Shown here piece after piece: positions 41,456-49,864 of a stretch of 64,000 bases of DNA. The stretch comes from Clostridia bacterium (GTDB taxonomy: Bacteria; Bacillota; Clostridia; Christensenellales; Christensenellaceae): NCBI GenBank assembly GCA_017439085.1, contig JAFRTU010000015.1:124001-188000 (forward strand), given 5' to 3'. Below the pieces are notes generated by a model that worked only from the letters and a program-made list of their open reading frames with translations, did no database searches and was not told where the DNA came from. Position 1 is the first letter of the stretch. Every line of letters starts with the position of its first letter. A program made the translations under genes and the position numbers.

Positions 41456-42019
41456 GTGAGAGTTATAGCCGGAACGGCAAAGGGAAAGCCTCTTCAGACC
41501 ATAGAAGGGAACGATATCACAAGGCCTACACTCGAGAAAGTGAAGGAAGCCATATTCGGATCCATACAATTTCAGCTGGATGGTGCGGTAGTGATAGATC
41601 TGTTTGCCGGTTCGGGAGCGCTTGGCATAGAAGCTCTCTCGAGAGGTGCTTCAAGAGCATATTTCGTGGACGATTCCGTGAAAGCTCTGAGAGTGCTCAA
41701 AAAGAACGTCGTATCATGCGGATTCTCCGATAGAGCAGTAGTGATGAATTCCGATTTTCGGACAGCACTCGGAAGGATAGGGGAGAAAGCGGATTTCGTT
41801 TTTCTGGATCCTCCCTACAGGAGCGGTTACTATGAAGAGGCAATATCACTGATAAGGGAAAAAGGCCTCTTGAAGAAAGGCGGGACGATAATTGCCGAGC
41901 ATGACAGGAGCGTGGAGATAGCCGTTCAGGGCATCATAAAAGAGAAAAGATACGGTCGGACGCTCGTTACTTATATCAGGGGTACAGACGATGAAGATAG
42001 TGTTTCCGGGGAGCTTTGA
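41456..42019 (+). CDS. rsmD: 16S rRNA (guanine966-N2)-methyltransferase
   Basis: Methylates G966 of 16S rRNA. The 187-residue protein begins RVIAGTAKGKPL, has the SAM-binding block VIDLFAGSGALGIEALSRGA and the catalytic DPPY in FVFLDPPYRS. The start is GTG at 41456, with GGGAG upstream; no ATG is available near the conserved N-terminus. It overlaps coaD by 29 bases, the standard rsmD-coaD pairing in Gram-positive bacteria. Confidence 0.94.
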   Translation: MRVIAGTAKGKPLQTIEGNDITRPTLEKVKEAIFGSIQFQLDGAVVIDLFAGSGALGIEALSRGASRAYFVDDSVKALRVLKKNVVSCGFSDRAVVMNSDFRTALGRIGEKADFVFLDPPYRSGYYEEAISLIREKGLLKKGGTIIAEHDRSVEIAVQGIIKEKRYGRTLVTYIRGTDDEDSVSGEL

Positions 42020-42464
42020 CCCGATAACGGTCGGACATATATACATCATAGAGAAGGTGAAGGACCTCTTCGATGACATTACGGTCCTCGTGGAGAACAA
42101 TCCCGCCAAGAAGTATATGTTTGACATGGACGAGAGGGTAAGGCTCGTAAAGAAAGCCTTAAAGAAATATGACTTCGTAACAGTGGATACCCATGAAGGC
42201 CTTACGGTCGAATACTGCAGGGAACATGGCGCGGGATACATACTCCGCGGACTCAGGAATGAGGACGATTTCCGTTATGAGAAGACCCTGGATGCATATA
42301 ACCACGAGATAGGGAATGTTGAGACTGTATACGTAGTAGCTACAGAGAAGGAGCACGTAAGCTCAAGCGGAGTCAGGGAACTTCTGAACTACGGGGCAGA
42401 TATAAAGGGATATGTTCCGGAAGAGATTCTGGATGATATAAATAAGATCAAGAAAAATCATTGA
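41991..42464 (+). CDS. coaD: Phosphopantetheine adenylyltransferase
   Basis: Penultimate step of coenzyme A synthesis; the final enzyme, CoaE, is also in this window at 6.4 kb. The 157-residue protein has the nucleotidyltransferase block VFPGSFDPITVGHIYII (TxGH), the RGLRNEDDFRYE block and the second signature SSSGVRELLNYGADI. The ATG at 41991 lies within rsmD. Confidence 0.96.
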   Translation: MKIVFPGSFDPITVGHIYIIEKVKDLFDDITVLVENNPAKKYMFDMDERVRLVKKALKKYDFVTVDTHEGLTVEYCREHGAGYILRGLRNEDDFRYEKTLDAYNHEIGNVETVYVVATEKEHVSSSGVRELLNYGADIKGYVPEEILDDINKIKKNH

Positions 42465-42485
42465 GAGCTGTTGGGGGAGAATAAA

Positions 42486-43013
42486 ATGGCTAAATCTAAT
42501 ATTTTTGAATACGTAAACGAGTTGGAAGAAGAGATCGATGCTAGTCGCTATGCACCATTGTCAAAGACCAGCAAGATGGTGGACGAGAAGATAGTAAAAG
42601 AGATTATAGCTGATATCAAGAGCTCTCTGCATGAAGAACTTGATTCTTCCGTAAAGATCATGGCTGAAAGGGATCAGATCATAAGTGCTGCCGAGGCTCA
42701 GGCAAATGAGATAATCAAGCAGGCCAAGAGAACGGCTGACAACATGATCAAGCAGGAAGAGGTCTATCAGGAAGCGTATGACCGCGCAAACGGACTCATC
42801 GAAAAGGCAAACGAGAATGCCAAGCTCATCCGCAAGAGAGCAAACCAGTATGCGGAGGAGATATTCAACGATCTAGAGACATATTACAAGGAGAGCATGG
42901 AACTCATCCAGGTCAACAAGGAGCGCCTCGATTCCAAGTCCGAGCAGGATCTCAAGATAGAGACTGACGAACAGGGAGACAAAGAGCCGGAAGAGACCGT
43001 TGCAGCTGAATGA
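42486..43013 (+). CDS. Coiled-coil protein of unknown function (ATPase subunit/DivIVA-like architecture)
   Basis: A 175-residue soluble, highly charged protein. Residues 5-40 contain YVNELEEEIDASRYAPLSKT; residues 60-145 are a long predicted coiled coil with alanine/lysine/glutamate heptads (AEAQANEIIKQAKRTADNMI, NENAKLIRKRANQYAEEIF); the tail is acidic. Such coils resemble DivIVA-like or V-ATPase subunit E-like proteins, but I cannot assign a name. The ATG at 42486 follows GGGGGAG. It lies directly after coaD and ends at a terminator, so it belongs to the rsmD-coaD transcript. Confidence 0.7.
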   Translation: MAKSNIFEYVNELEEEIDASRYAPLSKTSKMVDEKIVKEIIADIKSSLHEELDSSVKIMAERDQIISAAEAQANEIIKQAKRTADNMIKQEEVYQEAYDRANGLIEKANENAKLIRKRANQYAEEIFNDLETYYKESMELIQVNKERLDSKSEQDLKIETDEQGDKEPEETVAAE

Positions 43014-43037
43014 GAATTAACTGATCGGAAGATACTG

Positions 43038-43068
43038 GAAGCATCCGTTTTCGGATGCTTCTGTTTTT
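43038..43068 (+). terminator. Terminator after the coiled-coil gene
   Basis: 10-bp stem GAAGCATCCG/CGGATGCTTC, TTTT loop, tail TGTTTTT. The patatin ribosome site GGAGAAG starts right after the tail, so read-through or a close promoter must supply that gene. Confidence 0.88.
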
Positions 43069-43077
43069 GGAGAAGAT

Positions 43078-43860
43078 ATGGAGAACAGGAAAACAGTCGG
43101 TCTGTCCCTCGGGGCAGGAGCCTCAAGAGGTTTTGCGCATATAGGTGTGCTTAAGACCTTCATAAAGCATGGGATACCGATAGACATCATAACGGGGACC
43201 AGCATGGGAGCACTGGTGGCGGGCCTCTATGCCGCTGGAAACGACATAGGATATATAGAGGATCTGGCCAACAACATCTCCATGTCCAAGATAATGGATT
43301 TTTCCATCAAGGACGGCGGCTTTCTGAAGGGAAAGAGAGCGGAGGAGCTTTTAAGGGCGATTACGGGAAACAAGAGCATAGAACAGCTGAAGATCCCGTT
43401 CTCCTGTGCTGCAATAAGCCTCAGCACCGGGAAGGTCAGACATTTTGACAGGGGAGGGCTCTGCGAGGCCATAAGGGCAAGCATCTCGATGCCCGGCATA
43501 TTCGCTCCGTACAGGATAGGAGATGATCTCTATATTGACGGAGGACCTGTCGCAAGACTGCCTTTCAAAAAGACTAGGGAGATGGGAGCTGAAGTCCTGA
43601 TCGGAGTAGATGTGGCCTGGAGAGGACAGACAAGCAAGACATCGGATAATCCAAATCCGATATCAGTCCTTCAGTCTGCGATCAACTTTGCAGCGTGGGA
43701 GATAACACAGCTAGAGGAGCAGGAAGCAGACGTAATGATCACTCCTGACGTTTATGACATCAATCCCTTCTCACCGAAGGAATGTGAGAAATGCATAAGG
43801 ATAGGAGAGGAGACTGCTGAAAAAGCGGTGGACAGGATAAAGGAGTTAATCAGAGGCTGA
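43078..43860 (+). CDS. Patatin-like phospholipase
   Basis: A 260-residue Ser-Asp dyad lipid acyl hydrolase. The oxyanion loop GLSLGAGASRGFAHIGVL (G-x-G-x-x-R-G), the nucleophile GTSMGAL and the aspartate block YIDGGPVARLPF are present, matching the bacterial RssA/YlbK-like group. No signal peptide. GGAGAAG precedes the ATG at 43078. Its end overlaps the convergent tmcAL gene by 11 bases. Confidence 0.92.
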   Translation: MENRKTVGLSLGAGASRGFAHIGVLKTFIKHGIPIDIITGTSMGALVAGLYAAGNDIGYIEDLANNISMSKIMDFSIKDGGFLKGKRAEELLRAITGNKSIEQLKIPFSCAAISLSTGKVRHFDRGGLCEAIRASISMPGIFAPYRIGDDLYIDGGPVARLPFKKTREMGAEVLIGVDVAWRGQTSKTSDNPNPISVLQSAINFAAWEITQLEEQEADVMITPDVYDINPFSPKECEKCIRIGEETAEKAVDRIKELIRG

Positions 43861-45016
43861 TGAACTTCTCGGTCAGATCTCTTTTCGAAGGAGAGGGCTT
43901 TTTTAGAACAGAAGAATAGATATCGGAGGCTTCGGCCTCCTTTTTTATGAGCTCGTCTTCGAGCACGTCCTTTAGATTCGTATATACGGGGAAAACAGAT
44001 CTTTCACTCAGAGTGGCCAGAAGAGGACTGCTCTCTTTTCTGATGCCGAGTACATGGATGAAGGGCCTTTCAAGCAGAAGATTCAGATACTCTTTTGTGA
44101 TACCAAGCACATACTGGCATGCGATGCGTCTGATCCTTGAAAGAGAGAATCTCTTGGATTTCACCATCTCATACAAGTCTTCAAGCGTGGTGGCAGTCTT
44201 TGCTGCCTCATGGAAACGCCTGCCGATGCCTTCACCGGCTTCGGGAACGTCTTCCAGGGCTCTTGGGTCTTCGATCCTGAGCCTGTACATCAGAATGGAG
44301 AAGAACCTTTCAGGGTCCGGGAGCGTGTCTGTATCCAGGAGAGCCTGGGAGAACGGAACAAAAGATGATATGTCACGGGAGGTATACATCATGCGCCTTA
44401 TCTCGAGACCTGAAGCGATTCCGCCATTTATATCACTGCCGTCGTGAGCATTATTTCTTACGATATTCTCCGGAACAATGCTGCTGTTCATGGCAAGAAG
44501 GCTCTTTATATATTCTGTTGCCAGGATGTTGTTTGGAAGAGAGAGAATGTCGCCTGATTCCTCTCCCAGAACTTCTCTCACGGCAAGATCCCTTGCTTTG
44601 GCATATGAGAGACCTGAAGAAAGGTTGTCCCTGAGCACGCTCCTAAAGAGGGGAGGCTCGTTAAGGAGAAAGCGGGAGATCGATATCAGCTTATCGATAT
44701 CCTTCTCCTCGGTACCGAAGGAGAGACGGTCTATTATACCCGTTCCGTTAAGGATTTTCACTGCTCCGTATGCAAAGGTGGCCGCAGTACTTACCGAAAA
44801 ACCCACCGGTAGAGAGATGACCATATCGGCTCCGTTCTCAAGGGCTATTCCGGCTCTCTTCCACTTGTCTAATATTGCCGGTTCACCTCTCTGGACGAAA
44901 TTGCCGCTCATGATCACCACTACCCTGTCGGAACTGTCTTTCTTCAGCTGGGAAAGCTGATACAGATGTCCGTTATGGAAGGGATTATATTCGGCTATGA
45001 CTGCGTATGTGCTCAT
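43850..45016 (-). CDS. tmcAL: tRNA(Met) cytidine acetate ligase
   Basis: Forms acetylcytidine (ac4C34) in elongator tRNA-Met using acetate and ATP. The 388-residue protein begins STYAVIAEYNPFHNGHLYQL, with the HxGH nucleotidyltransferase motif, then MSGNFVQRGEPAILDKWKRA, RLSFGTEEKD and the NNILATEYIKSLL block. The ATG at 45016 has AAAGGA upstream and fits the family; an in-frame start at 45079 would add 21 unrelated residues. It is divergent from ackA, whose product also uses acetate; the adjacency is also seen in other Firmicutes. Confidence 0.92.
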   Translation of the reverse strand: MSTYAVIAEYNPFHNGHLYQLSQLKKDSSDRVVVIMSGNFVQRGEPAILDKWKRAGIALENGADMVISLPVGFSVSTAATFAYGAVKILNGTGIIDRLSFGTEEKDIDKLISISRFLLNEPPLFRSVLRDNLSSGLSYAKARDLAVREVLGEESGDILSLPNNILATEYIKSLLAMNSSIVPENIVRNNAHDGSDINGGIASGLEIRRMMYTSRDISSFVPFSQALLDTDTLPDPERFFSILMYRLRIEDPRALEDVPEAGEGIGRRFHEAAKTATTLEDLYEMVKSKRFSLSRIRRIACQYVLGITKEYLNLLLERPFIHVLGIRKESSPLLATLSERSVFPVYTNLKDVLEDELIKKEAEASDIYSSVLKKPSPSKRDLTEKFISL

Positions 45017-45056
45017 AAAATCCTTTAAAAAATCCTTTGGATAAGATATAATTAAT

Positions 45057-45085
45057 TGGCAATTTTTATTATACATCAATTGCCA
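45057..45085. promoter_or_regulatory. Inverted repeat between tmcAL and ackA
   Basis: TGGCAAT (45057-45063) and ATTGCCA (45079-45085), 15 bases apart. The right half overlaps the predicted ackA -35 box, so it could be an operator. Confidence 0.4.
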
Positions 45086-45108
45086 GCTTATATTTTAAAG
45101 ATTAGATT
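45080..45108 (+). promoter_or_regulatory. Promoter of ackA
   Basis: TTGCCA, 17-base spacer, TAGATT, followed by CGGAGGAAAA as ribosome site. Confidence 0.6.
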
Positions 45109-45126
45109 ATCGGAGGAAAATCAGTA

Positions 45127-46314
45127 ATGACCTACATCTTAGTCATTAACGCAGGCAGCTCTTCCATCAAGTATCAGCTTATTGATATGGACAATGAGGA
45201 AGTAAAAGCAAAGGGACTTGTAGAAAGAATCGGTATTGAAGGTGCACAGCTTACCCATACCACAACAGGCAAGGATAAGATCATCGTAAAGAAGGCAATG
45301 GCTGACCACGGCGTAGCAATGCAGGAAGTTATCAAAGCCCTTACTGATGAAGAATTAGGTGCAGTCAAGTCAATGGATGAGATCCAGGCAGTCGGACACA
45401 GAGTGCTCCATGGCGGAGAGAAGTTCACCCAGCCTTCACTCGTCGACGAGAACGTGCTTGACGGTATCAGAGAGTATATCGAGCTCGGACCTCTTCACAA
45501 CCCGGCAAACATAAAGGGAATAGAGACATGCATGGCACTCATGCCCGGCATCCCGAACGTTGCAGTATTCGATACTGCTTTCCATCAGACGATGCCAGAC
45601 TATGCATATCTTTACGGAATCCCCTATGATGCATACAAGGATCACAAGATCCGTAAATACGGATTCCACGGAACATCCCACAGATACATCACGATGCAGA
45701 TCGAGAAGAAACTCGGAAGGAAAGATCTCAGGATCATCACCTGCCATCTCGGAAACGGTTCCAGCCTTGCAGCAGTCAAGGATGGAAAATGCATCGACAC
45801 CACGATGGGACTTACCCCTCTTGAAGGTCTCATAATGGGAACACGTTCGGGAGACATCGATCCTACCGCAGTCACATACATCATGAAGAAGTACGACATG
45901 ACGGCAGAAGAAGTCGTGAGCTTCCTCAACAAGAAGAGCGGTGTTCTCGGTATCTCCGGAGTCTCTTCAGACTTCCGTGACCTCGAGGCCGCAGCAAATG
46001 AAGGAAATGAGAAGGCACAGCTGGCTCTCAACATGTTCATCTACAGGATCAAGAAGTACATCGGTGCTTTCGCAGCAGCTCTCGGCGGAGTTGACGTCAT
46101 AGCATTTGCCGGCGGAATCGGCGAGAACGACGGCTATATCAGGTCCGAGTGCCTTAAGGGTCTTGATTTCCTTAACGTCTCCATCGACGATGAGGCAAAC
46201 AAGGGCAGGGGAGAGCTGGACATCACCGGAGCTGACAGCAAGGTGAAGGTGCTCGTCATTCCTACCAACGAAGAGCTCATGATAGCCCGCGAGACAAAGG
46301 CTCTGGCCCTCTAA
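45127..46314 (+). CDS. ackA: Acetate kinase
   Basis: Converts acetyl phosphate and ADP to acetate and ATP, the main fermentative ATP step in such anaerobes. The 395-residue protein begins YILVINAGSSSIKYQLI and has VGHRVLHGGEKF, the catalytic VFDTAFHQTMP, YGFHGTSHRYI, the adenosine block TCHLGNGSSL and the C-terminal FAGGIGEN. GGAGG precedes the ATG. Its codon use is slightly more biased than its neighbours, as expected for a highly expressed gene. No phosphotransacetylase gene lies beside it. Confidence 0.98.
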   Translation: MTYILVINAGSSSIKYQLIDMDNEEVKAKGLVERIGIEGAQLTHTTTGKDKIIVKKAMADHGVAMQEVIKALTDEELGAVKSMDEIQAVGHRVLHGGEKFTQPSLVDENVLDGIREYIELGPLHNPANIKGIETCMALMPGIPNVAVFDTAFHQTMPDYAYLYGIPYDAYKDHKIRKYGFHGTSHRYITMQIEKKLGRKDLRIITCHLGNGSSLAAVKDGKCIDTTMGLTPLEGLIMGTRSGDIDPTAVTYIMKKYDMTAEEVVSFLNKKSGVLGISGVSSDFRDLEAAANEGNEKAQLALNMFIYRIKKYIGAFAAALGGVDVIAFAGGIGENDGYIRSECLKGLDFLNVSIDDEANKGRGELDITGADSKVKVLVIPTNEELMIARETKALAL

Positions 46315-46322
46315 TTTACAGG

Positions 46323-46351
46323 TTGACAGGGGAAAAGTGCGCTAATATAAT
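46323..46351 (+). promoter_or_regulatory. Promoter of the yceD-rpmF unit
   Basis: TTGACA, 17-base spacer, TATAAT: a perfect consensus promoter, fitting a ribosomal-protein unit. Confidence 0.93.
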
Positions 46352-46376
46352 ATTATAGCTAGGATTGAGGACTACT

Positions 46377-46862
46377 ATGCAGTTAGATGCAAAGACAGTA
46401 CTTGATAATCCCGGAAAGAGATTTGGGTTTCTCATCACCGGGATACCGGTCTCAGATGAATTTCCCTATGAGTTCAGGTTCACGAAGGACGTGAAGGCAG
46501 AGGGAGAATACTGGTCCGAGGACGAAAAGATATTCGTATCCATGCATATAGAGTTTTCCCTGGAGGAGACGTGTGCGAAATGCCTGAAACCTCTGGAATA
46601 CAGCTCAGTGACGGAAAGCGAAGTGGTCTTTTCCCAGTCGGATGAAGATGAAGAGTATTACCTGACGGACGGAATGACTGTTATGCTCGATAAGGCAGTA
46701 TTGGATGAGATCTCGTTGAATCAGCCCATGCAGTATCTCTGCAAGGAGGATTGTAAGGGACTGTGTCCCATCTGCGGACAGGATCTGAATGAAGGAACGT
46801 GTGATTGCGACACTTCTTTATCAAGGATCAACCCATTTGAAAAGTTAAAAGACTTGTTTTAA
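46377..46862 (+). CDS. YceD/DUF177 family protein
   Basis: A 161-residue acidic protein of the DUF177 family, nearly always encoded directly upstream of rpmF; a role in 23S rRNA accumulation is known for relatives in plants and E. coli. Two cysteine pairs are visible, CAKC in the middle and CKEDCKGLCPICG near the end (LNEGTCDCD), probably binding zinc. The ATG at 46377 has GAGG eight bases upstream. Confidence 0.9.
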   Translation: MQLDAKTVLDNPGKRFGFLITGIPVSDEFPYEFRFTKDVKAEGEYWSEDEKIFVSMHIEFSLEETCAKCLKPLEYSSVTESEVVFSQSDEDEEYYLTDGMTVMLDKAVLDEISLNQPMQYLCKEDCKGLCPICGQDLNEGTCDCDTSLSRINPFEKLKDLF

Positions 46863-46882
46863 TCGTAAGGAGGTGTGTGGTA

Positions 46883-47059
46883 ATGGCAGTACCAAGCAGA
46901 ATTACTTCAAAAGCAAAGGCACGTATGAGGAAGGCGCATATCAAGCTTTCTTCCCCGAATCTCGTAGAGTGCCCTCAGTGTCATGAACCGATGCTTGCTC
47001 ACAGAGTATGCAAGAACTGCGGTTATTATGGCGGCAAGGCGATCGTAGAGAAAAAGTGA
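46883..47059 (+). CDS. rpmF: Ribosomal protein L32
   Basis: A 58-residue component of the 50S subunit. It begins AVPSRITSKAKARMRKAHIK and contains the zinc ribbon CPQC...CKNCGYY, so it is the zinc-binding (C+) form. AAGGAGG lies nine bases before the ATG at 46883. A strong terminator follows. Confidence 0.97.
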   Translation: MAVPSRITSKAKARMRKAHIKLSSPNLVECPQCHEPMLAHRVCKNCGYYGGKAIVEKK

Positions 47060-47074
47060 TCATTGATTAACGTG

Positions 47075-47105
47075 TACAGGCATCTCCAGGGATGCCTGTA
47101 TTTTT
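47075..47105 (+). terminator. Terminator after rpmF
   Basis: 10-bp perfect stem TACAGGCATC/GATGCCTGTA, 6-base loop, TTTTT. Confidence 0.92.
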
Positions 47106-47121
47106 GTGCCTTGAGGAACAT

Positions 47122-47155
47122 AGAAAAAGGCCTTTCCGTAAATGCGGAAAGGCCT
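47122..47155 (-). terminator. Terminator of the dCMP deaminase gene
   Basis: 11-bp perfect stem AGGCCTTTCCG/CGGAAAGGCCT with a 6-base loop, followed on the minus strand by TTTT. Confidence 0.88.
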
Positions 47156-47173
47156 GAGTAAAAAACGATCTGT

Positions 47174-47635
47174 TTACAGAGCCGGATCTTCAGTATATCT
47201 CTCGACTGATATATCCGTTTCATCGAGGAGCCTCTGGGAGAAGTCATCGGGATACGAGTTCCTGTATACTATCCTCTTGATGCCGCTGTTGATTATCATC
47301 TTGGCACAGATGACACAGGGGAAGTGAGTCACGTATATGGTGGCTCCTTCTATGGAAACGCCCATCTTAGCAGCCTGAATAATGGCGTTCTGCTCGGCGT
47401 GTATCGCATAGCAGAGCTCGTGCCTGGTCCCGGATTCTATGCCGAGCTTTATCCTCATGCATTCGCCTCTGTCAACGCAGCTCTTGAGGCCTGCAGGAGC
47501 GCCGTTGTAACCGGTGGTGAGTATCCTCTTGTTCTTGACGATGACTGCGCCGACATGCCTGTTTTCCTTGTAGCAGCTGGACCACTGTCCGATGGTATCG
47601 GCCAGGTCGATGAACCTCTTATCCCATTTATCCAT
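47174..47635 (-). CDS. dCMP/cytidine deaminase family protein (ComEB-like)
   Basis: Deaminates dCMP to dUMP for thymidylate synthesis. The 153-residue protein has the zinc motif HAEQNAI with the catalytic Glu, and PCVIC with the two cysteine ligands; GYNGAPAG and the CVDRGECMR insert are typical of dCMP deaminase. The ATG at 47635 follows AGAGG at eight bases; an ATG at 47653 has no ribosome site. Single gene with its own terminator. Confidence 0.92.
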   Translation of the reverse strand: MDKWDKRFIDLADTIGQWSSCYKENRHVGAVIVKNKRILTTGYNGAPAGLKSCVDRGECMRIKLGIESGTRHELCYAIHAEQNAIIQAAKMGVSIEGATIYVTHFPCVICAKMIINSGIKRIVYRNSYPDDFSQRLLDETDISVERYTEDPAL

Positions 47636-47762
47636 AGTAAAAGCCTCTTCCATGATTTTTATCTACAATATCACGAACGGATTCCGAATTCAATCGGGAA
47701 GGGAAGGACCTTGTATACAAATTATTTACACTTGGCCGGGAATTTGGTAACCGTGTTCCGTT

Positions 47763-47768
47763 TATAAT
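47763..47768 (+). promoter_or_regulatory. -10 box upstream of the RNase J gene
   Basis: TATAAT without a convincing -35. It would start transcription near 47775, after the ATG at 47773, which argues for the TTG start at 47794. Confidence 0.5.
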
Positions 47769-47793
47769 AACAATGAGAAAAAAGGAGTATGAA

Positions 47794-49488
47794 TTGAACA
47801 GAAATAACAGAAACAAAACAAGAAAAGGCAGGAAGGAACTGCCGCTCAGGATAATCCCCCTCGGAGGAGCGGGAGAGATAGGAAAGAACATGACCGTCAT
47901 CGAGTATGGTGATGACATGATAGTAATAGACATGGGACTCATGTTCCCTGAGAACGGGATGCCGGGCATAGATTACCTGATCCCGGACACCAGATATCTG
48001 GACGAGAACAGGGATAAGCTGAGGGCCTTCTTCATAACCCACGGCCATGAGGACCACATTGGAGCATCCCCTTATGTACTGGCAAAATACGATGTGCCGG
48101 TATATGCCACCAGGCTCACGAACGCTCTCATAAGCATAAAGCTCCAGGAGCATATGGTGGAGGGAGCAGACTTAAGGGACATAAAGGAAGGCGACAGGAT
48201 AAACGCCGGACCCTTTGAGGTCGAAGCATTAAGAGTATCTCACAGTATAGACGATGCAGTGGCTTTTGCCATACACACTCCCGTGGGAACGATCGTCCAT
48301 ACAGGGGACTTCAAGATAGATTTCACGCCGACGGACGGAAAGAGAGCAGACCTCGAGAGATTCTCGGAACTTGGAAAACAGGGCGTGCTGGCACTGCTGT
48401 CCGACAGCACGAATGCCGAGCATGAGGGATATACCATCTCGGAGAAAAAGGTAGGAGAGGCCCTTGAGAGATATTTCACCGAGGCAAAGGGAAGGGTGAT
48501 TGTCGCCACGTTCGCCTCCAACATACACCGTCTGCAGCAGATAATAGATATCTGCAAAAAGCACGGAAGGAAGATCTGCTTTACGGGCAGGAGCATAATA
48601 AAGGTCACGACGGTGGCTAAGGAGCTCGGATACCTCAGCATACCGGACAAGATGGTGATAGAAGAGGATAGGCTCCAAGACTACAGGAGCAGCAAGGTAA
48701 CCATTGTCGCTACAGGAAGCCAGGGCGAGCCCATGAGCGGCCTTTACAGGATGGCCATGGGAGAGCACCGTAGCATATCCATAACCCCGAAGGATCTCGT
48801 GATATTATCCTCCTCATCGATACCCGGAAACGAGAAGAACATCGCCCATGTGATAAACCTTCTTTACAGGAGCGGAGCAAAGGTAATAAACAGCGAGATA
48901 GCTCAGGTACATGTTTCAGGGCATGCCATGAAGGAAGAACTGAAACTGATGCTTGCCATGGTGAAACCGAAGTTCTTCATTCCGGTGCACGGGGAAGAAA
49001 AACATCTGTATGCACATGCCAAGCTGGCTGAGGAGATGGACGTGCCATCGTCCAATATACTGCTTCCGAAGATCGGAGCCCCCTGCGAGATAATGAAGGG
49101 TAAATTAACCTATGGCGCAACGGTGGATTCAGGATTTATAATGATAGATGGACTTGGCGTGGGAGACGTCGGTGCAAGGGTCTTAAGGGAGAGACAGGCA
49201 CTGATGGAGAACGGAGTCTTCATAGCCGTCATCCCGATCATGAGATCCCAGAGGACGCTCTTTGCGGAGCCGGAGCTCACTCAGAAGGGCTTCATATTCG
49301 TAAAGGAGGCCGAGGACATCATGAAAGAGGCCAGGAAGATAGTCATAAAGGCAGTGGAAGACAGTTCCTCCCTCAGGAACTTCAGCTATGCCAACATAAA
49401 GAACAGAGTAAAGAACGACCTGTCGGATTTCTTCCGAGAGAAGATAAAGAGGGATCCGATAATAGTGCCGATCATAATAGAAGTATAA
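47794..49488 (+). CDS. rnj: Ribonuclease J
   Basis: 5'-3' exo- and endoribonuclease of RNA decay and rRNA maturation. The 564-residue metallo-beta-lactamase/beta-CASP protein has IIPLGGAGEIGKNMTV, the metal motif ITHGHEDHIGASPYVL, HTGDFKIDFTP, and the beta-CASP blocks VIVATFASNIHRLQ and VTIVATGSQGEP, with VHVSGHA. AAGGAG lies six bases before TTG at 47794; the in-frame ATG at 47773 is upstream of the likely transcription start. The basic N-terminal tail (RNNRNKTRKGRK) could contact RNA. YlbF follows 11 bases downstream. Confidence 0.95.
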   Translation: MNRNNRNKTRKGRKELPLRIIPLGGAGEIGKNMTVIEYGDDMIVIDMGLMFPENGMPGIDYLIPDTRYLDENRDKLRAFFITHGHEDHIGASPYVLAKYDVPVYATRLTNALISIKLQEHMVEGADLRDIKEGDRINAGPFEVEALRVSHSIDDAVAFAIHTPVGTIVHTGDFKIDFTPTDGKRADLERFSELGKQGVLALLSDSTNAEHEGYTISEKKVGEALERYFTEAKGRVIVATFASNIHRLQQIIDICKKHGRKICFTGRSIIKVTTVAKELGYLSIPDKMVIEEDRLQDYRSSKVTIVATGSQGEPMSGLYRMAMGEHRSISITPKDLVILSSSSIPGNEKNIAHVINLLYRSGAKVINSEIAQVHVSGHAMKEELKLMLAMVKPKFFIPVHGEEKHLYAHAKLAEEMDVPSSNILLPKIGAPCEIMKGKLTYGATVDSGFIMIDGLGVGDVGARVLRERQALMENGVFIAVIPIMRSQRTLFAEPELTQKGFIFVKEAEDIMKEARKIVIKAVEDSSSLRNFSYANIKNRVKNDLSDFFREKIKRDPIIVPIIIEV

Positions 49489-49499
49489 GGAGAACTGAT

Positions 49500-49847
49500 A
49501 TGTATATCTATGACAGAGCTAACCTGCTTGCACAGGATATAAAGGAGAGCCCTGAGTTCAAGGAATACAAGGAACTCAAGGATGAAGTCTTTGCGGATGA
49601 GACCACGAAGAACCTGATCAAACAGTTCAAGAAGGCACAATTCGAGGCACAGGGAGCCTATATGGCCGGGCAGGAGCCTTCAAAGGAACTCATGGACCAG
49701 ATCCAGAAGATAGGCCAGGTGCTCCAGCTGAATGAAAAGGTGACGAGGTACTTCGGAGCAGAGTACAAGCTCCACACTATAGTCAGCGATATATATAAGA
49801 TAATAGGGGACGCCTTTGAACTCGATACCGGGTTCATGGAAGACTGA
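49500..49847 (+). CDS. YlbF/YmcA family regulator
   Basis: A 115-residue helical protein matching the YlbF family, which in Bacillus forms a complex that binds RNase Y and aids mRNA processing. Visible: LLAQDIKESPEFKEYKELKD and an FKKAQFEAQGAYMAG helix. Its place right after RNase J fits a role in RNA decay. AGGAG precedes the ATG. Confidence 0.85.
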   Translation: MYIYDRANLLAQDIKESPEFKEYKELKDEVFADETTKNLIKQFKKAQFEAQGAYMAGQEPSKELMDQIQKIGQVLQLNEKVTRYFGAEYKLHTIVSDIYKIIGDAFELDTGFMED

Positions 49848-49864
49848 TTAGCGAGGATCCTTTA

